Shown one piece after another: positions 50,337 to 59,700 of a stretch of 64,000 nucleotides of DNA. The notes below the pieces were generated by a model that saw nothing but the letters and a program-made list of their open reading frames with translations, searched no databases and was not told the origin of the DNA. The stretch lies in the NCBI GenBank assembly GCA_028290285.1, contig JAQGKD010000069.1, positions 52,026-116,025 on the forward strand, in the 5' to 3' direction. A program made the translations under genes and the position numbers. Position 1 is the stretch's first letter, and each line of letters begins with the position of its first letter. This DNA is from Hyphomicrobiales bacterium. GTDB lineage: Bacteria; Pseudomonadota; Alphaproteobacteria; Rhizobiales; Beijerinckiaceae.

Positions 50337-52331
50337 ATGACCCATGATCGGCATGAAATCGATTCTCGCGAACTCGCGCCCGACGGCCTGTTGGGAAACG
50401 AGCGACTGCATGATTACTCCAAAGAACCGCCGGGGTGCGAAGATCTGGTCGCCAGGATCGAGGGCTTGAATAAGCGACTGGGCGAAGTCCAACTGCTCGT
50501 AGAGAGAATTACAGAGGACTTGAGTATTCACGGTGGCGGCGGACGCTTGGCCCTGGACTTCCGCATTGAGGCAACGAGGTCGAAGGTCGCGCAATGCAGC
50601 GTCGAGTTGGAGAATATTTCGTCATCCTGCAAGCAGGGACTCGTTGCGCGCATCAGAGACAATTTCACGAGCTTCCGCGCCGGAATGTCCGCTGCTAGAA
50701 AAAAAAGAAGGAAGAAACACGACAACAAGCAGGCTTCCAAGGACCTGTCCAGGATTGACTTCTTTGGACATGAATTCACTTCTATTCTGACCACCCAACA
50801 CTGCACCTATGTCGCTGAACTGATCTCTGCAAGCCTGCTCAGCATCGGCGTAAAAAGCGAAATTATTTTTTCTGAGCCAGACGGCGGGTTTTCGGATGGC
50901 CCCCATTTTGTGATCTGCCCGCAAATGTTTGAGAAACTCCCGGGTCTTTATATCGCTTACCAGATGGAGCAGTCCGTAAGCTCGCGGTGGTTCAGTCCAG
51001 AATACTTCAGCCAGCTTGAGAACGCCTTCGCGATATTTGATTATTCAATAGATAACATAAAATTCCTCACCTCTCGCGGGCTCCACGCAAAACAAATTTA
51101 TTACATGCCCATTTCCCACCTGGCCACCTTCCGACGGAAGACAAAACGGCCACAAAAGCCGATGTTCGACGTTCTATTCTATGGCGACCCAAACAGCCCT
51201 CGTCGGCGGTCGATCCTTGAGGAATTGCAAAAAAATTTCGCCGTAAAAATCGTCAGCGAAGTTTTTGGCGATGAATTATACGACCTCATTGAGCGCGCGA
51301 AAATCATCGTCAATATCCATTATTACGATAACGCGCTGCTCGAAACCACGAGGCTTTATGAATGCCTGTCGCTGGGCAAGGTCATCGTCTCCGAGAAAGG
51401 GAGCGATCGCGCCGGCGCCGGCGAGCTTGAGGGAATCGTTCAATTCGTGGAAACCGGGGATGTGGAAGCTCTCGTCGGGGCACTGTCCAGCCTGCTCGCG
51501 GACAAGGCCGCACTAAAAGCCAGGGAGACCGTGATTGCAGAATTCGTGAGTCAGCGGGTCAACGGTTTCCAGTTCCATTTCATGCGCTTCCTCTTGGCCG
51601 CAGGTGTCATAACCTTCGACGAATTTTATCGTCAGGCTGGAAGTTATGTTACTTTCACCGGCGAACGGGTGTGTCTCAGCCTGCCCGAGTATGTGGACAG
51701 GCAGGCAGATTTCAAGGCGGACGACAGGTTCGGGTTTCAGGTATTCACCGGCCTCAGGCACTCTATCGGTTGGATAGGCTGTGGCTTGAGCTACAAGTTC
51801 ATCATGCGAAAGGCGCTCGAACAAAAAATGGCGCGCATCGTCGTATGTGAAGATGACGTGCTTTTCTATGAGGATTGGGAGAAGCGATTTGACGAGGTTT
51901 GTCGTTACCTCGACACCATGAATGACTGGGACGTTTTCTGCGGACTCATCGCTGATCTGCACAAGGAAACGGGCGTTCGCCAGATCGATCACTTCGACAC
52001 GGAGAGATTTATCCATCTAGATCGAATGACGAGCATGGTCTTCAACGTATACAATAAGAAATTCTTTAAGTTGATGGCGGCTTGGGATGAAACCTTGGTA
52101 GAAGTCGAAACTAATACCATCGACCGCTACATTGAGACATCCGCGAATCTACAGATCGTTACCACGCTGCCCTACCTTGTCGGTCATAAGGAAGATTTAT
52201 ATTCAACGCTCTGGAACAGCAAAAACGACCAGTATAACCCGATGATATGCGGCAGCATCGACCGTCTCGCCAAGTTAGTTGGAGAGTATGAAGGCAGCAG
52301 GCACGAAGCCCGCCGCCTTGAACACACCTAG
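50337..52331 (+). CDS. Fused GT4-like and GT25-like glycosyltransferase
   Basis: A 664-aa protein. Residues 1 to about 130 form a coiled-coil/basic head (RKKRRKKHDNKQ). Then a CgeB/GT4-like domain: QMEQSVSSRWFSPEY, FDVLFYGDPNSPRRRSILEEL, RAKIIVNIHYYDNALLETTRLYECLSLGKVIVSEKG. A C-terminal GT25 LPS-type domain follows: GWIGCGLSYKFIMRKALEQKMARIVVCEDDVLFYEDW (EDD metal site). Its base composition is visibly more AT-rich than its neighbours, suggesting recent transfer. Stop-to-stop contact with the next, opposing gene. Confidence 0.78.
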   Translation: MTHDRHEIDSRELAPDGLLGNERLHDYSKEPPGCEDLVARIEGLNKRLGEVQLLVERITEDLSIHGGGGRLALDFRIEATRSKVAQCSVELENISSSCKQGLVARIRDNFTSFRAGMSAARKKRRKKHDNKQASKDLSRIDFFGHEFTSILTTQHCTYVAELISASLLSIGVKSEIIFSEPDGGFSDGPHFVICPQMFEKLPGLYIAYQMEQSVSSRWFSPEYFSQLENAFAIFDYSIDNIKFLTSRGLHAKQIYYMPISHLATFRRKTKRPQKPMFDVLFYGDPNSPRRRSILEELQKNFAVKIVSEVFGDELYDLIERAKIIVNIHYYDNALLETTRLYECLSLGKVIVSEKGSDRAGAGELEGIVQFVETGDVEALVGALSSLLADKAALKARETVIAEFVSQRVNGFQFHFMRFLLAAGVITFDEFYRQAGSYVTFTGERVCLSLPEYVDRQADFKADDRFGFQVFTGLRHSIGWIGCGLSYKFIMRKALEQKMARIVVCEDDVLFYEDWEKRFDEVCRYLDTMNDWDVFCGLIADLHKETGVRQIDHFDTERFIHLDRMTSMVFNVYNKKFFKLMAAWDETLVEVETNTIDRYIETSANLQIVTTLPYLVGHKEDLYSTLWNSKNDQYNPMICGSIDRLAKLVGEYEGSRHEARRLEHT

Positions 52332-54254
52332 TCAACTCATGGATATATCCGCAGGAAGTGCGTCACCTGACGACCGTCGCCCTTCCTTCAACCCATGCCA
52401 GATGTAATGTTGCAGCGGCTCGATCTCAGCTTCTGCAACATCCCTATAGAAGTTCAAATACCATTGGGGATCAAACGACGGATGCGGCCTGCGCCCTTCT
52501 TTCCAGCCGAAATTTGCGTAGTGAAGAACAGGATGAACTCCCGCCGCCCGCACGTCAGGATTATCGAGGAGGTAAAAGCGAATGTCGAAAAATTTATTAG
52601 GATTGCGCATCTCGAAAATACCGTGATCTATGAAATGCCGAATCGGCTTTTGCGTCAAAGCGCCGACGCCTCCGCTCTGGTTCACGTAGAAGTCCGCATC
52701 GAATAAGCAAGTCTTCGCCAATGCTCTCTCCAGAGCCTCGCGTCGATGGCGCAGCCTCTTACGACGAACACTTGCGTGGGGTGAGAAGGTTGAGGCACTC
52801 GGCTTTTCCGCTTTTCTGCGCGCCGCGCTCACCCAGTTCGCTACAAGGCTGCCGCGAAGCGAGTCTGCATTGGCGTACAACGAGAGCGTAGAAAGCTTTA
52901 GGGTGTAAAGCTCGGCATCTGCATGATCGAGCAAGGACTTCAAGCGAGCGTGAGCCTCGTGCCTTTGCTCTGACGCATGTTGGAAATATGCCTGCCGTGC
53001 CTCGTACGCTGATCTGGCCTGCGCATGGGCAGCAATGAGCTCTTCGAGCTGCGCGGAACGAACCTGAAGAGCAGCCTGCAGTTCATGGGCCTGATCCGCC
53101 TGCGCCGCCACGGTTTCCTCCAGCGCGGCCAGCAACACCGCCTGTTCACGTTCACACTCAATCGTTTCAGCCGCTTGCGACGCAAGCTGCTTTGCAAACA
53201 GCTCTTTGTCACTGGCGTGAACACGGTTCTGCTCGGCGAACACCCGATCCTTTTCAAGGTGCTCCGCCTTCAACAAGTCGTTCTCTTCGCCGCAGGCTTT
53301 CAGCAGCGTTGCCTGTTCGGCGTGGAGCAAGCCCCATGAAGCCGCTCGCGACGTATGCCCTTCAATCTCAGCGACGAGAGCGACGCGAATTTCCTCCGCG
53401 TGAACGAGGCTCGCCTGACGCTCCGAAACCAACAGGTTCAGCCGCTCGATCTCCAATTCCTGCGGATCGCGCCACCCCGCTTCACGCACGCCACGCGCGC
53501 GGTAATCGACACGGACCAATTCGCCCAAACGTGCGAAGGTACGAATGAAGCCCGTTTTGTCAGGAAAATCACGCGCCAGCCATGGCGCCCCGCCGCCGCC
53601 GAGTTGGATGACCCCCAGCCCGTGCGAATGCACGAATTCCAGATGTTGCGGATACTCCGCGCAAAGCTCCACCCAGAAACGCCAGACGCCAAAGCCGCGC
53701 TCGCGCACATTCGTGTCGTGCAGAACGACAATGGCATTCGGAGCGAGCTTCGGCAGCCAGGTCTCGAAATCGTGCTTCACGGCCTCGTAGGTATGAAGCC
53801 CGTCGATATGCAGCAGATCGATCGCCCCGTCGGCGAAATACGACACGGCATCGTCGAACGTGCTGCGCAGCAGGCGTGAGAAGGATGCAAAGCGGGTATC
53901 GTTGTACGCGGCGACATCCGCATAAATCGTGTCGTCATAGAAACCGGCATGCTCATCCCCGGCCCAGGTGTCGACGGCGAAGCAACGGGTCGCCAACTGA
54001 CTTTCCGCCACCGCCTGACAGAAGGCGAAATAGGAATTGCCGCTATGTGTACCGAGCTCGACGAATGTGCGTGGACGGATGTCCCTAACGAGCCATGCAG
54101 CAAAAGGGGTATGGCCGACCCACGCATCCGGGTAACTCAGCCGCTCCGGCCTGAAATGCAGGGGATGCAGATTTGGATCTGAAAACATTTGGCCGCTCGC
54201 AAAAAGATACCGTTCAATCCGGGCAAAATGCCACGCGCGGTCTCCCATGCCCAT
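52332..54254 (-). CDS. Methyltransferase with coiled coil and C-terminal repeat domain
   Basis: A 640-aa protein. Residues about 35-250 are a class I SAM methyltransferase (TFVELGTHSGNSYFAFCQAV, IDLLHIDGLHTYEAVKHDFETW, APNAIVVLHDTNVRERGFGVW; Methyltransf_24/CmcI-like). Residues about 260-440 are a long Ala/Glu-rich coiled coil. The C-terminus has three or so short repeats (FDADFYVNQ..HFIDHGI; FDIRFYLLDNPDV..HYANFGWKEGRRPHPS; FDPQWYLNFY..HYIWHGLKEGRRSS), a pattern seen at glycosyltransferase-linked tails. Probably glycan methylation with a scaffold or chain-length part. Confidence 0.8.
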   Translation of the reverse strand: MGMGDRAWHFARIERYLFASGQMFSDPNLHPLHFRPERLSYPDAWVGHTPFAAWLVRDIRPRTFVELGTHSGNSYFAFCQAVAESQLATRCFAVDTWAGDEHAGFYDDTIYADVAAYNDTRFASFSRLLRSTFDDAVSYFADGAIDLLHIDGLHTYEAVKHDFETWLPKLAPNAIVVLHDTNVRERGFGVWRFWVELCAEYPQHLEFVHSHGLGVIQLGGGGAPWLARDFPDKTGFIRTFARLGELVRVDYRARGVREAGWRDPQELEIERLNLLVSERQASLVHAEEIRVALVAEIEGHTSRAASWGLLHAEQATLLKACGEENDLLKAEHLEKDRVFAEQNRVHASDKELFAKQLASQAAETIECEREQAVLLAALEETVAAQADQAHELQAALQVRSAQLEELIAAHAQARSAYEARQAYFQHASEQRHEAHARLKSLLDHADAELYTLKLSTLSLYANADSLRGSLVANWVSAARRKAEKPSASTFSPHASVRRKRLRHRREALERALAKTCLFDADFYVNQSGGVGALTQKPIRHFIDHGIFEMRNPNKFFDIRFYLLDNPDVRAAGVHPVLHYANFGWKEGRRPHPSFDPQWYLNFYRDVAEAEIEPLQHYIWHGLKEGRRSSGDALPADISMS

Positions 54255-54269
54255 AGGTAACGCCGATTT

Positions 54270-55178
54270 TTAGGCCCCCGCCCCCAAACATTCACCCAAC
54301 ACGCCCGCGAGGCGGCGAAAGGTCTCCCCGCGTCCAGAGGTCTTTCGCCACACCAGCCCGATCCGCCTGAAGGGGGCGTCCCCCTCCAGGGGGATCGCCG
54401 ACAGGTCCAGTCCGCGCAAAATGCCGGCATCTATGGCCATCTGGGGCAGCAGCGTCACGCCCAGTCCGTTGGCGACCATCTGCACCAGGGTGTGCAGGCT
54501 CGTACCCTGGAAGGCCGTGTTGCGCCGCGCACCCTCCCAGGCGCAGGCGGCCAGTGCGTGCTCGCGCATGCAATGGCCGTCTTCCAGCAGCAGGAGATCG
54601 TCCAGCGCCATGTCGCCGGGGCGCACCGCGTCCGCGTTGCCCAGCCGATGCCCCTCGGGGCAAACCACCCAGAAGCGGTCCTGGGCCAGTTCCAGCGTTT
54701 CCAGATCGTCGAGGGGATAGGGCAGCGCCACGACCGCAGCATCCAGCTCGCCCGCCTCGAGCCTCGCCAGCAGGGGCGCGGTCTGCTCCTCGCGCAGATA
54801 GAGCTTTAGATCGGGGAAGGCCGCCCGAAGGCCCGGCATCACGCGCGGCAGCATGAAGGGTCCGATGGTGGGAATGAAGCCCAGATGCAGCGGCCCGTGC
54901 ATCGGCGCCTGCGCTGCCTGCGCGACATCGACGAGATCCTCACCGCCCTTGAGGATGGCGCGCGCCCGCTCGGCAATCTCCCGCCCGATGGGCGTGGGCA
55001 CGACCGACCGGCGCGTGCGCTCCAGCAGCCGGACGCCGAGCAGCTCCTCGAGTTCCAGAATGCCCGCGCTGAGGGTGGACTGGCCGACGAGACACGCCGC
55101 AGCCGCCTGGCCGAAGTGGCATCGATCGACGACGGCGACGAGGAAGCGGAGCTGGCGAAGGGTGGGGAGGGCTTTCAT
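54270..55178 (-). CDS. oxyR: OxyR, peroxide-sensing LysR regulator
   Basis: A 302-aa LysR-family activator. Helix-turn-helix in residues 1-60 (FGQAAAACLVGQSTLSAGILELEELLG). The redox cysteines are Cys203 and Cys212 in DGHCMREHALAACAWEG, spaced as the E. coli pair 199/208. They form a disulphide in peroxide. The gene is divergent from ahpC, and the shared region holds an OxyR box. It probably activates ahpCF and represses or controls itself. Confidence 0.95.
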   Translation of the reverse strand: MKALPTLRQLRFLVAVVDRCHFGQAAAACLVGQSTLSAGILELEELLGVRLLERTRRSVVPTPIGREIAERARAILKGGEDLVDVAQAAQAPMHGPLHLGFIPTIGPFMLPRVMPGLRAAFPDLKLYLREEQTAPLLARLEAGELDAAVVALPYPLDDLETLELAQDRFWVVCPEGHRLGNADAVRPGDMALDDLLLLEDGHCMREHALAACAWEGARRNTAFQGTSLHTLVQMVANGLGVTLLPQMAIDAGILRGLDLSAIPLEGDAPFRRIGLVWRKTSGRGETFRRLAGVLGECLGAGA

Positions 55179-55192
55179 GGATGCGAGCTGTG

Positions 55193-55229
55193 ATCGCTTT
55201 TAACGATCATTACAATCGATATTTTTTGC
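55193..55229. promoter_or_regulatory. OxyR box between oxyR and ahpC
   Basis: Tetramers ATCG (55193-55196), CGAT (55204-55207) and ATCG (55215-55218) are separated by exactly 7 nt each; the fourth position (55226-55229) reads TTGC. The OxyR consensus is ATAG-N7-CTAT-N7-ATAG-N7-CTAT, so the spacing is right and three of four quarter-sites share an AT-G/C-AT frame, with C/G in place of A/T inside. It starts 15 nt from oxyR, and ahpC begins 109 nt after its end. Confidence 0.65.
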
Positions 55230-55337
55230 TTTCCTCGATCAGGAAAGCTCCCTATGTCTGTTGCGCCTTCAAACAATCGAGCTGCCCTTCCGGGCATGCC
55301 TGGTCTTCGGTCCCCGCCGGAGCAAACGGAGAAAATA

Positions 55338-55901
55338 ATGTCGTTGATCAACACAGAAATTAAGCCGTTCAAAGCCACCGCCCTAAAGAACAACAAGTTT
55401 ATCGACGTGACCGAGGGCACGCTCAAGGGCAAGTGGTCTGTCGTTTTCTTCTACCCCGCCGATTTCACCTTCGTCTGCCCGACGGAACTCGAGGATCTGG
55501 CCGATAATTACGATGCCTTCAAAAAGCTCGGCGTCGAGATCTACAGTGTGTCGACCGACACGCATTTTGCCCACAAAGCCTGGCACGACAATTCGCCCGC
55601 GATCGGCAAGATCCAGTACACGATGGTCGGCGACCCGACCGGCGCCATCTGCCGCAACTTCGGTGTGATGATCGAAGAGGCCGGCCTCGCCGACCGCGGC
55701 ACCTTTGTTGTCGACCCCGAGGGCAAGATCCAGATCGTCGAGATCACCGCTGGCGGCATCGGCCGCGATGCACTGGAACTCCTGCGCAAGATCAAGGCTG
55801 CGCAATACGTTGCGTCGCATCCGGGCGAAGTCTGCCCGGCCAAGTGGCAGGAAGGCGAGAAGACCCTCGCGCCCTCGCTCGACCTCGTCGGCATGATCTG
55901 A
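55338..55901 (+). CDS. ahpC: Alkyl hydroperoxide reductase subunit C (2-Cys peroxiredoxin)
   Basis: A 187-aa AhpC. Peroxidatic Cys47 (FTFVCPTE) and resolving Cys166 ([10 protein letters not shown]) are both present. The ATG at 55338 has GGAG upstream; the longer frame is not conserved. It detoxifies H2O2 and organic peroxides and is reduced by AhpF, encoded next. It is divergent from oxyR. Confidence 0.97.
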   Translation: MSLINTEIKPFKATALKNNKFIDVTEGTLKGKWSVVFFYPADFTFVCPTELEDLADNYDAFKKLGVEIYSVSTDTHFAHKAWHDNSPAIGKIQYTMVGDPTGAICRNFGVMIEEAGLADRGTFVVDPEGKIQIVEITAGGIGRDALELLRKIKAAQYVASHPGEVCPAKWQEGEKTLAPSLDLVGMI

Positions 55902-55988
55902 GCAGCGCATCCGGCAGCCATCAATGTCTCGGGCAGGGCTTTCAGCCCGCCCGGGGCTCTACCCCTATTCCAACCGGAAGCGATCATC

Positions 55989-57569
55989 ATGCTGGACGCC
56001 ACACTGAAGACCCAGGTGAAGGGCTATCTCGAACGCCTCACCCAATCCGTGGAACTGGTCGCCTCCCTCGACGACGGCGCCAAGTCGCAGGAAATGGCGG
56101 CACTTCTGCAGGATATCGCCCCCCTGTCGGACAAGGTCACCCTGCGCCTCGACGGGGACGACGCGCGTAGGCCCTCCTTTGCGATCAACCGCGCCGGCAC
56201 TGACATCGGCGTGCGCTTCGCCGGCCTGCCGATGGGGCATGAATTCAACTCGCTGATCCTCGCCCTCCTCCAGGTCGGCGGCCACCCGCCCAAGGTGGCG
56301 CCGGAGGTCATCGAGCAGATCGAGGCGCTGGAAGGCGATTTCCATTTCGAGACCTATTTCTCGCTTTCCTGCCAGAACTGCCCCGAAGTCGTGCAGGCGC
56401 TGAACCTGATGGGCGCGGTGAACGCGCGCATCAAGCACGTCGCCATCGACGGTGGGTTGTTCCAGGAGGAAGTCGAGGCCCGCAAGATCCTCGCCGTGCC
56501 CTCCATCTATCTGAACGGCGAACCCTTCGCGCAGGGCCGCATGAGCCTCGAGCAGATCCTCGCCAAGCTCGACACCGGCGCGGCGCAGCGCGCGAGTGAG
56601 GCTATCGGCGGCAAGGACGCCTTCGATGTACTGATCGTCGGAGGTGGCCCTGCGGGTGCAGCCGCGGCCGTCTACGCGGCCCGCAAGGGCATCGGCACAG
56701 GCCTCGTCGCCGAACGTTTTGGCGGCCAGGTGCTGGATACGATGGCAATCGAAAATTTCATCTCCGTGCCTCACACCGAAGGCCCCAAGCTGGTCTCGGC
56801 CCTGGAACAGCATGTTCGCGAATATGACGTCGACGTCATGAACCTGCAGACCGCCGTCGAGCTGGTGCCTGCGTCGAATGCCTCCGGCCTCGTCGAGATC
56901 AGGCTCGCAAGTGGCGCGTCGCTGAAGTCGAAGACCGTGATCCTCTCCACCGGGGCGCGCTGGCGTCAGATGAACGTTCCCGGCGAAGCGGAATATCGCA
57001 ACAAGGGCGTTGCCTACTGCCCGCATTGCGATGGCCCGCTCTTCAAGGGCAAGCGCGTGGCCGTGATCGGCGGCGGTAATTCGGGGGTCGAAGCAGCCAT
57101 CGACCTGGCGGGTCTCGTCTCGCACGTCACCCTGATCGAATACGACACGCAATTGCGCGCCGATGCTGTGTTGCAAACCAAGCTGCGCTCGCTGCGCAAT
57201 GTGACGATCGTCACCTCGGGCCAGACCGCCGAGGTGCATGGCGACGGCAGCGAGGTGAATGCTTTGTCCTATATCGACCGCACGAGCGGTGCGATGCACA
57301 GGGTCGAGCTTGAAGGCATCTTCGTGCAGATCGGGCTCGTGCCCAACACCGAATGGCTGAAGGGCACGCTGGCCTTGTCGCCACGCGGCGAGATCGAAGT
57401 CGATGCGCGGGGCCAGACCTCGCTGCCCGGCGTGTTCGCCGCGGGTGACGTGACCACCGGCCCCTACAAGCAGATCATCATTGCTCTCGGCGATGGCGCG
57501 AAGGCTTCGCTCTCTGCCTTCGATCATCTGATCCGGCTCGCCCCGGCGGCTATGCAGGCAGCCGCCTGA
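55989..57569 (+). CDS. ahpF: Alkyl hydroperoxide reductase subunit F
   Basis: A 526-aa flavoprotein disulphide reductase. The N-terminal thioredoxin-like domain carries Cys128-x-x-Cys131 (SCQNCPEV). FAD motif [18 protein letters not shown]; catalytic CPHC near residues 344-347 ([10 protein letters not shown]); NADPH-site [16 protein letters not shown]. The FAD motif ends with [13 protein letters not shown]. It lies 87 nt after ahpC with a GC hairpin region between, so one OxyR-controlled transcript is likely. The end abuts a terminator. Confidence 0.97.
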   Translation: MLDATLKTQVKGYLERLTQSVELVASLDDGAKSQEMAALLQDIAPLSDKVTLRLDGDDARRPSFAINRAGTDIGVRFAGLPMGHEFNSLILALLQVGGHPPKVAPEVIEQIEALEGDFHFETYFSLSCQNCPEVVQALNLMGAVNARIKHVAIDGGLFQEEVEARKILAVPSIYLNGEPFAQGRMSLEQILAKLDTGAAQRASEAIGGKDAFDVLIVGGGPAGAAAAVYAARKGIGTGLVAERFGGQVLDTMAIENFISVPHTEGPKLVSALEQHVREYDVDVMNLQTAVELVPASNASGLVEIRLASGASLKSKTVILSTGARWRQMNVPGEAEYRNKGVAYCPHCDGPLFKGKRVAVIGGGNSGVEAAIDLAGLVSHVTLIEYDTQLRADAVLQTKLRSLRNVTIVTSGQTAEVHGDGSEVNALSYIDRTSGAMHRVELEGIFVQIGLVPNTEWLKGTLALSPRGEIEVDARGQTSLPGVFAAGDVTTGPYKQIIIALGDGAKASLSAFDHLIRLAPAAMQAAA

Positions 57570-57583
57570 CCATTCCGGCGAAC

Positions 57584-57607
57584 GGCGCCGCTTGTGCAGG
57601 CGGCGCC
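57584..57607. terminator. Convergent terminator after ahpF
   Basis: Perfect 8-bp stem GGCGCCGC/GCGGCGCC with an 8-nt loop. It sits between the stop of ahpF and the stop of the opposing gene (57610) and could serve both. Confidence 0.6.
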
Positions 57608-57609
57608 CT

Positions 57610-58437
57610 TCAGACCTTCTGGAATTTGAGCAGAAATCGGTCGCTCTCGCCGATCGCCTCGTATGTCGCGCGATCCTTGTCCTTGAGCCGGAAGGACGGG
57701 GGCAGCGTCCACACGCCAGCGGGATAATCCTTCGTGTCCTTCGGGTTCGCATTGATTTCCGAACTTGCGATCAGTTTGAACCCGGCCTGTTCCGCGAATC
57801 CCACCGCAACGTCCTGACGGACATATCCGCTCTTTGCCCGGGGATCCTGCGGCTGGCCGGCAATCCCGCGGTGCTCCTCGACTCCGAGAATACCGCCGGG
57901 TTTCAAGGCATTGTAGAACGCCGTGAAACATTCGGCGGTCTCCCCCGCTGCCATCCAATTGTGGATGTTGCGGAATGTCAGCACAAAATCGGCGCTGCCC
58001 GCAGGCGCGATCGCAAAACGGTCACCCTTGAACTCGCTCACCACGACCTTGTCGTAAAGCGCCGGCTCCGCCGCCACGCGCGCAAGAAAGCTCGCGTTTT
58101 CCCGTTGCAATTCGCCGGAAGCGGTGTCCTTCGGGGCGTTGGCCGCGATATAGCGGCCGTGCTCCTTCAGATAGGGCGCGAGGATCTCGGCCCAGTACGC
58201 GCCACCGCCGGGTATGATTTCCACGACCGTGCTCGTGTCCGTCACACCCAGAAACGACAGGGTCTCAAGTGGATGGCGGTAAGGATCGCGCGCCCGGTTC
58301 GCAGCGCTGCGGGTTGCGCCGTCTACGAATGACTGCAAGGAGGGATCGGCAGCCAGCGCAAGCCATGGCAGGAAAGGCAGCGCGAGCGACGCGCCGACGA
58401 GGCCACGTCGCGTAAGTACGTGATCGTTCAATGCCAT
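57610..58437 (-). CDS. Exported methyltransferase-fold protein
   Basis: A 275-aa protein. An RR-type leader (TRRGLVGASLALPFLPWLALA) suggests export, possibly via Tat. The rest is class I methyltransferase-like: STVVEIIPGGGAYWAEILAPYL (motif I, GGG), SADFVLTFRNIHNWMAAGET, LKPGGILGVEEHRG. The mature part lies in the periplasm, where SAM is not expected, so its activity is puzzling. Start at 58437 gives the complete leader; a longer frame exists to 58707. Confidence 0.75.
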   Translation of the reverse strand: MALNDHVLTRRGLVGASLALPFLPWLALAADPSLQSFVDGATRSAANRARDPYRHPLETLSFLGVTDTSTVVEIIPGGGAYWAEILAPYLKEHGRYIAANAPKDTASGELQRENASFLARVAAEPALYDKVVVSEFKGDRFAIAPAGSADFVLTFRNIHNWMAAGETAECFTAFYNALKPGGILGVEEHRGIAGQPQDPRAKSGYVRQDVAVGFAEQAGFKLIASSEINANPKDTKDYPAGVWTLPPSFRLKDKDRATYEAIGESDRFLLKFQKV

Positions 58438-58469
58438 GGCGGAATCTCCGTTCGGATCATGCACGCAGA

Positions 58470-59687
58470 CTAGCCGACGCAGACTTCCCCCGCCAACGCC
58501 CTCTCGCCAGACAGCATGCTCGCGATGCTCGCCGCATCGACGGCTGGGGAATAAAGGAACCCTTGGCCTACGGCGCATCCGGCCTCGACAAGGCGCGTGC
58601 GGATAGAGTCTGTCTCCACGCCCTCCGCGACCGGGCTCATATCGAACTCGCGCGCCATTGCGAGGCTCGCCTTGACGATGCTCCAGGCATAACGGTCGCG
58701 ATCGCAAGTCGAGACGAAACTCGCGTCGATCTTCATTTCTCCAAAGGGCAAGGTGTGCAGTGAAGCGAGCGACGAATAGCCGGTGCCGAAATCATCTACG
58801 GCCATACCCACGCCCCTGATCCGCAGCCGCGTCAACGCGCAGGCGATCTGCATGTGATTACCTGAAATGGACGCGGTTTCGAGAAGCTCCAGCGTCAGGG
58901 CCCCCGGCATCAGGTCGTTCTCCGCGAGCGCCGACAGCACCATGTCGTGAAACCGCGGATCGACGATGACAATGGGAGAGACATTCACCGAGACCGAGAA
59001 ATCAGGGCTCGTCCGCCGCCAGATCGCCGCATCGAAACAGGCCGCTCGCAGAATGCTTTCGGTAAGCTCGAAAGACAATCCGGCCGCATCGAGCATGGGG
59101 CAGAAGATCCCCGGCGAGATAGGGCCAATGAGCGGGCTCGAACATCTCGCGAGTGCCTCGACGCCCACGACTCGGCCCGGCCCCAGCAACACCTTGGGCT
59201 GATATGCCGGCCTGATCGCGCCCACGCGAAAGGCCTGGAGCACATCGCTGATTTTCGGGTCGACTTCAGGTCGCCGCTGCTGCGTGTGTGAGGCGTGTTT
59301 GGGAATGAAAGCGAGCTGCCGTTTGAGGACACCTATGTTGATAGGCTTCGTCAATTCACCTATGTCGCGCAACCCGAGCGCGCGCACATAACGACGCACG
59401 ACGTCACGCACGCGATCGTCCTGGCCCGACATCACCATGATCGCCGGAGGCTCCGGCAGACTGGTCAGGATATGCAGCACCTCAATGCCGTCGTTAGCGC
59501 CCAGCGAGAGATCGAGAAGGACGACGTCAGGCTGCGTGCCGGACAGCGCGGCCGGAATCTCGTGGAGATACGCCACTTCGTCGACATCGAAGCCCATGGT
59601 TGTAGCCACGCGGGAGATGATCATACGCTGCAGCTGATCGTCGTCGATGACGAGAAGTTTGGTGGCGAAGGTCTCGATGAGCGACAT
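58470..59687 (-). CDS. Response regulator with EAL phosphodiesterase domain
   Basis: A 405-aa protein. REC domain at the N-terminus (LLVIDDDQLQRM, phospho-Asp in VVLLDLSLG near residue 58). EAL domain from about 150: VEALARC (the EAL/EALxR metal site), NVSPIV, ELLETAS, DDFGTGYSSLASL, AEGVETDSIR and GQGFLYSPA. It is predicted to break down c-di-GMP when phosphorylated. It lies 13 nt after the hybrid kinase gene on the same strand, so the kinase is the likely partner. Confidence 0.92.
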   Translation of the reverse strand: MSLIETFATKLLVIDDDQLQRMIISRVATTMGFDVDEVAYLHEIPAALSGTQPDVVLLDLSLGANDGIEVLHILTSLPEPPAIMVMSGQDDRVRDVVRRYVRALGLRDIGELTKPINIGVLKRQLAFIPKHASHTQQRRPEVDPKISDVLQAFRVGAIRPAYQPKVLLGPGRVVGVEALARCSSPLIGPISPGIFCPMLDAAGLSFELTESILRAACFDAAIWRRTSPDFSVSVNVSPIVIVDPRFHDMVLSALAENDLMPGALTLELLETASISGNHMQIACALTRLRIRGVGMAVDDFGTGYSSLASLHTLPFGEMKIDASFVSTCDRDRYAWSIVKASLAMAREFDMSPVAEGVETDSIRTRLVEAGCAVGQGFLYSPAVDAASIASMLSGERALAGEVCVG

Positions 59688-59700
59688 TGTGGAAACCTCC

